The position numbers were made by a program, and so were the translations under genes. Shown one piece after another: positions 6,548 through 10,056 of a stretch of 10,056 nt of DNA (positions are counted from its first letter, which is position 1; each line of letters starts with the position of its first letter). The stretch lies in contig CAMTOM010000028.1 of the NCBI GenBank assembly GCA_947074125.1, forward strand, positions 1-10,056, in the 5' to 3' direction. The DNA is from an uncultured Desulfovibrionaceae bacterium. GTDB taxonomy: Bacteria; Desulfobacterota; Desulfovibrionia; Desulfovibrionales; Desulfovibrionaceae. The notes under the pieces are model-generated. The model had not been told where the DNA came from, ran no database searches, and saw only the letters and a program-made list of their open reading frames with translations.

Positions 6548-7321
6548 TTAAAAGGTATCGGCAGCAAGAAGAGGGAGTGGCAAGCCAAGGTCAATGCCTG
6601 TCGTGTCGATGATTGTGCTGAAAACATGCATCTGTACGCCAGCTTTTCGGGCCTGCTCATAGCATCTGGCATATTCAGGATCAATGAATGATGCTGGTGC
6701 AAAGCAGGAGGCGTCTGGGCGTTGTACCAGATAGAACATGGCCGCATGTCCTCCTTGCTGTGCAATGTTCATAAGCTCAAGCAGATGTTTTTGGCCTCGC
6801 TGGCTTACTGCGTCAGGAAAGCAGGCAACGCCGCCTTCTACGAGAGTGACATTTTTGCATTCAACCCAAAGTGGTGGCAGGTCTGCTGCTATGAAGCAGG
6901 CATCCAGGCGACTCTGACCATAGACTTTTTCTCTCATGCAGGTGCTATATTGCTGTGCGAAAGGGAGACAGCCCTTGCGGAAGGCGCTTTCAAGCAGGCG
7001 ATTGGGCACAGATGTATTGACACCTACCCAAAAGCCATGACCATCTGGCTTTGTAACGGCACGTGCGGGACAGGGGGCATTGTACCAGATATATTCGAGA
7101 GTAAAGGGGAGTTTGCGATTGGGGTTAAGAGCTGGAGAGGCCAGTACTGGCGTGCCTGGGCGTAGCAGTCCCAGCATGCTGCCTGAGTTATTGCTGTGAA
7201 TCCAGAATGTTTTTTTGCGATATTCAATCTCGACACTGAAACGATTTTTTCTGCGAAGAAATGTTCCGGTAATGCAGTCGGGGAGCATGGGGACTAAGGG
7301 AAAGGTGTCATGAGAGTTCAT
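6548..7321 (-). CDS. sfsA: SfsA family protein (sugar fermentation stimulation protein)
   Basis: The 257-residue product has the full set of SfsA signatures: GTFLRRKNRF (19-28), NNSGSMLGLLRPGT (44-57), NPNRKLPFTLE (66-76), WVGVNTSVPNRL (98-109), YGQSRLDACF (134-143), WVECKNVTLVEGG (152-164), FPDAVSQRGQKHL (168-180) and a C-terminal FAPASFIDPEYA. The family combines an N-terminal OB-like domain with a PD-(D/E)xK nuclease-like fold; Asp140, Glu154 and Lys156 are in the expected places. E. coli SfsA was named for a maltose-fermentation phenotype and binds DNA, but its physiological role is still unsettled. The ATG at 7321 has AAGGT six bases upstream. The gene is convergent with the lipoprotein gene and divergent from aspC, so it is probably transcribed alone. 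Confidence 0.95.
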   Translation of the reverse strand: MNSHDTFPLVPMLPDCITGTFLRRKNRFSVEIEYRKKTFWIHSNNSGSMLGLLRPGTPVLASPALNPNRKLPFTLEYIWYNAPCPARAVTKPDGHGFWVGVNTSVPNRLLESAFRKGCLPFAQQYSTCMREKVYGQSRLDACFIAADLPPLWVECKNVTLVEGGVACFPDAVSQRGQKHLLELMNIAQQGGHAAMFYLVQRPDASCFAPASFIDPEYARCYEQARKAGVQMHVFSTIIDTTGIDLGLPLPLLAADTF

Positions 7322-7463
7322 ACGCTACCTTTTCATTATGTGGATGGGCTTGGAGCCAGATTGGCCTTATCGGATGATATTGGCTGAAAAAAAGATGCTC
7401 TGGCAGATCTCTTGATGAGGAAGCCCCGTGTGTTTGTATGATATTTGCTGTGTCAGGGCAATG

Positions 7464-7493
7464 ATTATATCAAATCATAAATAATAATGTAAG
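7464..7493 (-). promoter_or_regulatory. Candidate sfsA promoter
   Basis: On the minus strand CTTACA (7488-7493) and an exact TATAAT (7464-7469) are 18 bases apart, directed at sfsA. The transcription start would be near 7457, leaving a leader of about 135 bases. The -10 box overlaps one arm of the inverted repeat ATGATT (7461-7466) and AATCAT (7473-7478), which could be a repressor site. Confidence 0.4.
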
Positions 7494-7572
7494 CAATAGA
7501 AGAGAACGTGTCAGGTAGAATCTTTAAAAAAGCAGTTTTCTTCAGGGGATAGACCTTTCATTCAGAGAACAA

Positions 7573-7601
7573 TTTACATCTTTTCCATAACTTGTTATGA
7601 T
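7573..7601 (+). promoter_or_regulatory. Candidate sigma70 promoter of aspC
   Basis: TTTACA (7573-7578) and TATGAT (7596-7601) are separated by exactly 17 bases, each one base from consensus. It is the best promoter in the window. The predicted transcription start is near 7608, which gives the aminotransferase gene a leader of about 200 bases. Confidence 0.6.
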
Positions 7602-7705
7602 ATACTTGCGAAGTTGAGAATGCCAGGGGCTTTCTCTTCTGCGTTATGGACAGTCGGAAAGAGACTTTGCGATAGTACATATCTCTGTTTGAAGAGCGCT
7701 TTCAT

Positions 7706-7725
7706 AGACGGGAGTACTCGTTTTT
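7706..7725 (+). promoter_or_regulatory. Weak terminator-like hairpin in the aspC leader
   Basis: Between the promoter and the gene, an eight-pair stem including two G-U pairs (from 7706 to 7723, AGTA loop at 7713-7716) runs into a T-run at 7721-7725. It resembles a short attenuator but is thermodynamically modest. The 35-codon frame 7620-7727 ends right on the T-run, so any ribosome on that frame would melt the stem. Confidence 0.25.
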
Positions 7726-7780
7726 GAAGGGGTATTGTGCTTTGCTGTTTTGCTATTTACGGAGGAGCGCGGGAGTTGTT

Positions 7781-7813
7781 ATGGCTTGTGCGTGTATTGA
7801 GGAGAGAGTATGA
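7781..7813 (+). CDS. Possible 10-codon leader peptide coupled to aspC
   Basis: An ATG at 7781 opens the peptide MACACIEERV, whose TGA (7811-7813) overlaps the ATG of the aminotransferase gene (7810-7812) as ATGA. Upstream are GGAGGAG (7761-7767) and GGGAG (7771-7775); the latter is five bases from the ATG, a normal spacing. The overlap and the ribosome binding site suggest translational coupling. The peptide is too short for family recognition and could be chance, because the Gly/Glu-rich end of the frame is also the ribosome binding site of aspC. Confidence 0.35.
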   Translation: MACACIEERV

Positions 7814-8982
7814 ATTTTGCGGATCGTTTGCAGCAGATCAAGCCTTCGGTGACTTTGGGAATGAATGCTAAAACCCTTGAGCTTAAGGCTCAGGGAATGG
7901 ATGTAACAAGCCTGGCTGTTGGAGAACCTGATTTTTCCACACCAGAGCATGTATGTGAGGCAGCTCGAAAGGCTATTCTTGAGGGCTTTACGAAATATAC
8001 GGCTGTGGGGGGTATTCCCGAACTGCGCCGTGCGGTCGGGCAGTACTTTCAGCGTCAGTATGAAATCGCGCCGCCACAGGAAGCGGTGATTATCAATAAT
8101 GGTGGCAAGCATGCCCTGTACAATCTTTTTCAGGCGCTCTTGAATCCTGGTGATGAAGTGCTCGTGCCTGGACCATATTGGGTGAGCTATCCTGATATGA
8201 TTCATCTTGCGATGGGTGTTCCTGTGATTGTGCCTGCGGGGGTTGATAAGGCTTTCAAAATAACACCAGACATGCTTGATGCCTATTGTACGCCAAAGAC
8301 ACGCATCTTGCTTCTGAATTCTCCCAGCAACCCTACAGGTGCGGTGTATACGGCTGAAGAGTTTGATGCGCTTATGCGTTGGGCCATCGAAAAGAATCTT
8401 TTTGTTATCTCCGATGAAATATACGACCAGCTCGTTTTTAGCCCTGCTGTGATGACAAGTGCCATTGCCTGGTGGGAAAAACATCCAGAAAATATTGCCA
8501 TAGTGAATGGTGTTTCGAAAAGCTTTGCCATGACGGGGTGGCGTGTTGGGTATACTGTTGCGCATCCTGATCTGATTAAAAAGCTGACAGTCATGCAGGG
8601 GCAGATTATCTCCAGTGTGTGTTCTGTGGCGCAACGAGCTGCTCTGGCTGCCCTTGAGGGTTCATATGATGCGGTACGCAGCATGAATGCCGCTTTTCGT
8701 CGTCGTCGTGATCTGGCTTTGGGGATTGTTCAGGGCTGGTCAAAGGCTTTGTGTCCTGTGCCGGATGGCGCTTTTTATCTTTTTGTGGATGTGAGTCGCT
8801 ATTATCGTGAGGGTATGGATTCTTCCACAGCGCTTTGTGCTCGCTTGCTGGAAGAAAGTCATGTCGCTCTGGTGCCAGGTGCTGCTTTTGGCGATGATGC
8901 TTGTGTGCGCTTCTCTTATGCTGTGAATGATACAGTTTTGGAGAATGCGCTGGCAAAAGTGGGCGCGATTCTTGAAGGCTGA
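7810..8982 (+). CDS. aspC: Aspartate aminotransferase, class I, subgroup Ib
   Basis: This PLP-dependent cytoplasmic enzyme interconverts aspartate plus 2-oxoglutarate with oxaloacetate plus glutamate. Its 390 residues are normal for subgroup Ib. Landmarks are KPSVTL (11-16), LAVGEPDF (35-42), the KYTAVGGIPELR block (62-73), NGGKHALYNLF (97-107) at the cofactor phosphate, GPYWVSY (121-127) with the stacking aromatic, NSPSNPTG (170-177) with Asn174, SDEIYD (201-206) with Asp202 and Tyr205, the Schiff-base Lys237 in NGVSKSFAMTGWRVGY (233-248) followed by Arg245, and the substrate-carboxylate Arg367 in VRFSYA. All key residues are present. GGAGAG (7800-7805) is placed correctly for the ATG at 7810. 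Subgroup Ib enzymes can also act on aromatic substrates or prephenate, which cannot be excluded here. The gene is followed by tRNA-Ala with no strong terminator of its own. Confidence 0.94.
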   Translation: MNFADRLQQIKPSVTLGMNAKTLELKAQGMDVTSLAVGEPDFSTPEHVCEAARKAILEGFTKYTAVGGIPELRRAVGQYFQRQYEIAPPQEAVIINNGGKHALYNLFQALLNPGDEVLVPGPYWVSYPDMIHLAMGVPVIVPAGVDKAFKITPDMLDAYCTPKTRILLLNSPSNPTGAVYTAEEFDALMRWAIEKNLFVISDEIYDQLVFSPAVMTSAIAWWEKHPENIAIVNGVSKSFAMTGWRVGYTVAHPDLIKKLTVMQGQIISSVCSVAQRAALAALEGSYDAVRSMNAAFRRRRDLALGIVQGWSKALCPVPDGAFYLFVDVSRYYREGMDSSTALCARLLEESHVALVPGAAFGDDACVRFSYAVNDTVLENALAKVGAILEG

Positions 8983-9000
8983 GTAAGGTAGTAAGTGTCG

Positions 9001-9045
9001 GGAAAGATCTTTCCGTCTCAAAAGTGCCCATCTCGCTCTTTTGAG
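9001..9045. repeat. Two small inverted repeats between aspC and tRNA-Ala
   Basis: GGAAAGATCTTTCC (9001-9014) is a perfect 14-base palindrome starting 18 bases after the aspC stop. CTCAAAAG (9017-9024) and CTTTTGAG (9038-9045) form a second 8-base dyad. Neither is followed by a T-run on the plus strand, so they are poor intrinsic terminators. They may stabilise the 3' end of the aspC message or separate it from the tRNA promoter. Confidence 0.45.
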
Positions 9046-9060
9046 CGAATGAAAAAACTA

Positions 9061-9089
9061 TTGACACTAAGCGGTATTTAAGGCATTTT
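9061..9089 (+). promoter_or_regulatory. Candidate promoter of tRNA-Ala
   Basis: An exact TTGACA (9061-9066) lies 17 bases before CATTTT (9084-9089), a weak -10 box. A start near 9096 would fall six bases before the mature tRNA, with a GC-rich region between, as is common for stable-RNA promoters. Read-through from aspC is the alternative. Confidence 0.45.
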
Positions 9090-9101
9090 CTCGCTTGCCG
9101 T

Positions 9102-9177
<76 letters not shown>

Positions 9178-9190
9178 GAAAAATAAAGTA

Positions 9191-9225
9191 AAAGGATTCA
9201 GGTCAAAAGCCTGAATCCTTTTTTT
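9191..9225 (+). terminator. Intrinsic terminator of tRNA-Ala
   Basis: A perfect 12-base stem, AAAGGATTCAGG (9191-9202) with CCTGAATCCTTT (9210-9221), has a 7-base loop and runs into seven consecutive T (9219-9225). It begins 14 bases after the tRNA CCA and should also stop any read-through from aspC. Confidence 0.95.
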
Positions 9226-9639
9226 GTATGAGGTTTGGCTTGCTGGAGCTTCCTCATCTTTACTGCTTCGTGGCAGCTTATTCTTAAGGTTGCTTTGTTT
9301 GGCTAAGCTAAGACTTTCCGGTCTTGGCCTCGCGCAGGTACGTATTCTATTAAGAAACAGGCTCGTGTAGACTGGAGAGATCGGCGATCAGAGAGATTCA
9401 AAAGTCCATCTTGTGTTTAATGACGTTTTGTTTGAAATTTTCCGCTGGAAATTTCGTTGATGTGACGAGAATTGGGATTAGTTGCACTCCCTTCAAAATG
9501 GAGTTCTTTACCATCTCTCAGAAGTAAGTATCAGATCAAGTGAGACTGCCTCAATTTTTCATAATTTCCACACTACCCAAAGTCTAAATTCATAAAGTTT
9601 TTTGCAATCTCTCTAGTTAGCAATATTAAGGAGTTATTT
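9226..9639. other. 414-base gene-free spacer of falling GC after tRNA-Ala
   Basis: I see no gene in this stretch. Sampled GC falls from about 43-48% near 9241-9360 to about 32% near 9541-9600, leading into the AT-rich gene that follows. A hairpin with arms GAAATTTTCC (9434-9443) and GGAAATTTC (9447-9455), one bulged T, has no T-run after it. I found no copy of the tRNA 3' end that would mark an integration site. No convincing promoter for the downstream gene could be assigned, although one is needed because a strong terminator precedes the spacer. Confidence 0.5.
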
Positions 9640-10056
9640 ATGGAAGAAGAAAAACAGAAAAAAGTTAATATACTATCTATATGTGTTTTTTTGTTTGTTT
9701 TGTTTCCTTTACTCATTTTTAGAATTTCATCGTTGACATCTTTGCCTTTCACTGATGAGGGATTTTATGGGCTTTTTAGTATAAGCAATGGTTATTTTAT
9801 TAAAAATATGGGTTCATTATGGCAAATGGGTACATTACATATCTATCCTATTTTTTTGAGTATTGTAACTGTGTTTAATGTTAACCAGATGTTACTTTTG
9901 CGAATATGTGACATGATTGTTGCCACATTGAGGGCAAGGCAGCTCTATAAATTGCTTGCTGAAGAAAGTTCGAGTGTATTTGTCGGTGTATGCATTACTT
10001 TTTTTATGATGCTTGCACTTAATCAGCATATTGTTATACAAAATGGCTTTAAAAAC
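9640..10056 (+). CDS. Membrane protein, possible GT-C-type glycosyltransferase, 5' part only
   Basis: The ATG at 9640 has a perfect AAGGAG (9628-9633) six bases upstream, and the frame stays open for 139 codons to the window edge, so the gene is certainly incomplete. The protein has a short charged N terminus (MEEEKQKK), a first membrane segment at about residues 11-29, then PFTDEGFYG (36-44), another hydrophobic segment at about 80-94 and a further one near 116-131. An acidic pair in the first extracytoplasmic loop is typical of GT-C enzymes such as the PMT and ArnT-like family 39, which transfer sugars from lipid carriers at the membrane. That assignment is inference from layout and one motif. 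GC is about 31% by hand count of six lines, against about 48% in aspC, which suggests separate origin, perhaps the start of a surface-glycan cluster. Confidence 0.7.
   Translation, partial: MEEEKQKKVNILSICVFLFVLFPLLIFRISSLTSLPFTDEGFYGLFSISNGYFIKNMGSLWQMGTLHIYPIFLSIVTVFNVNQMLLLRICDMIVATLRARQLYKLLAEESSSVFVGVCITFFMMLALNQHIVIQNGFKN

Larger units (their letters stand above)
7322..7809. other. 488-base divergent spacer between sfsA and aspC
   Basis: This is the longest gene-free stretch between recognised protein genes. It holds a candidate sfsA promoter facing left (7464-7493), a good promoter facing right (7573-7601) and then a leader of about 200 bases for the aminotransferase, described separately. 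Bases 7322-7460 would be the sfsA leader, and I see nothing specific in them. An open frame of 35 codons (7620-7727) begins about 12 bases after the predicted transcription start but has no clear ribosome binding site. Confidence 0.6.

Noticed and set aside
7463..7478. FNR-like site near the sfsA promoter (TTGAT with ATCAT on the minus strand)
   Set aside because: The half-sites are three bases apart, not four, and the second departs from ATCAA, so it does not fit the consensus.
7753..8634. Minus-strand open frame of 293 codons antisense to aspC
   Set aside because: The aminotransferase on the plus strand is intact, with every catalytic motif. The antisense product is His/Arg-rich and resembles no family.
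9434..9455. Hairpin in the post-tRNA spacer as a second terminator
   Set aside because: The stem is AT-rich with a bulge and is not followed by a T-run on either strand.
9178..10056. Attachment-site duplication of the tRNA-Ala 3' end
   Set aside because: No second copy of the T-arm and acceptor sequence was seen downstream within the window, and no integrase gene is present here.

Overview
The window reads as a chromosomal segment of a Gram-negative bacterium. It encodes an exported Sel1-repeat protein, a Skp/OmpH-type lipoprotein, housekeeping tRNA-modification and amino-acid enzymes, a tRNA gene with CCA encoded, and surface-polysaccharide-type transferases. From memory of family sequences, the class I aminotransferase, the Dus enzyme and the OmpH lipoprotein look most like those of Desulfovibrionaceae or related deltaproteobacteria. 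That placement is inference and only moderately secure. Hand-counted GC is about 47-48% in sampled lines of the aminotransferase gene and about 31% in the last ~400 bases.

Left part (1-5180), all on the minus strand. Transcription runs right to left: a DusB-like tRNA-dihydrouridine synthase (5180-4176), a 146-base gap, then a tight three-gene cassette. The cassette holds an LIC12162-family putative surface-polysaccharide transferase (4029-2269), an exported protein with seven Sel1 repeats (2248-716, 20-base gap) and an unrecognised 127-residue protein (704-321, 11-base gap). It ends in a strong GC-rich hairpin at 261-293. Bases 1-260 hold no gene that I can support.

Middle (5181-7321). A 280-base divergent spacer separates dus from a plus-strand lipoprotein gene (5461-6462). 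Its N-terminal half is a Skp/OmpH chaperone domain and its C-terminal half is a long Pro/Ala/Lys-rich tail. A hairpin at 6483-6533 sits between it and the convergent sfsA gene (7321-6548).

Right part (7322-10056). A 488-base divergent spacer carries a good sigma70-type promoter (TTTACA, 17 bases, TATGAT) about 200 bases upstream of a subgroup-Ib aspartate aminotransferase (7810-8982). The leader contains a weak terminator-like hairpin and a 10-codon ORF that overlaps the aminotransferase start as ATGA. Next come tRNA-Ala(GGC) at 9102-9177 with its own TTGACA box and a textbook terminator, a 414-base spacer of falling GC, and the start of an AT-rich gene for a membrane protein with a GT-C-like TDEG motif. 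That gene runs off the right edge.

The housekeeping genes (dus, sfsA, aspC, tRNA-Ala) are ordinary. The parts worth a second look are the transferase/Sel1/orphan cassette, the tailed Skp-like lipoprotein, the aspC leader, and the sharp composition change after tRNA-Ala. I found no CRISPR array, insertion sequence, toxin-antitoxin pair or clearly novel defence system.
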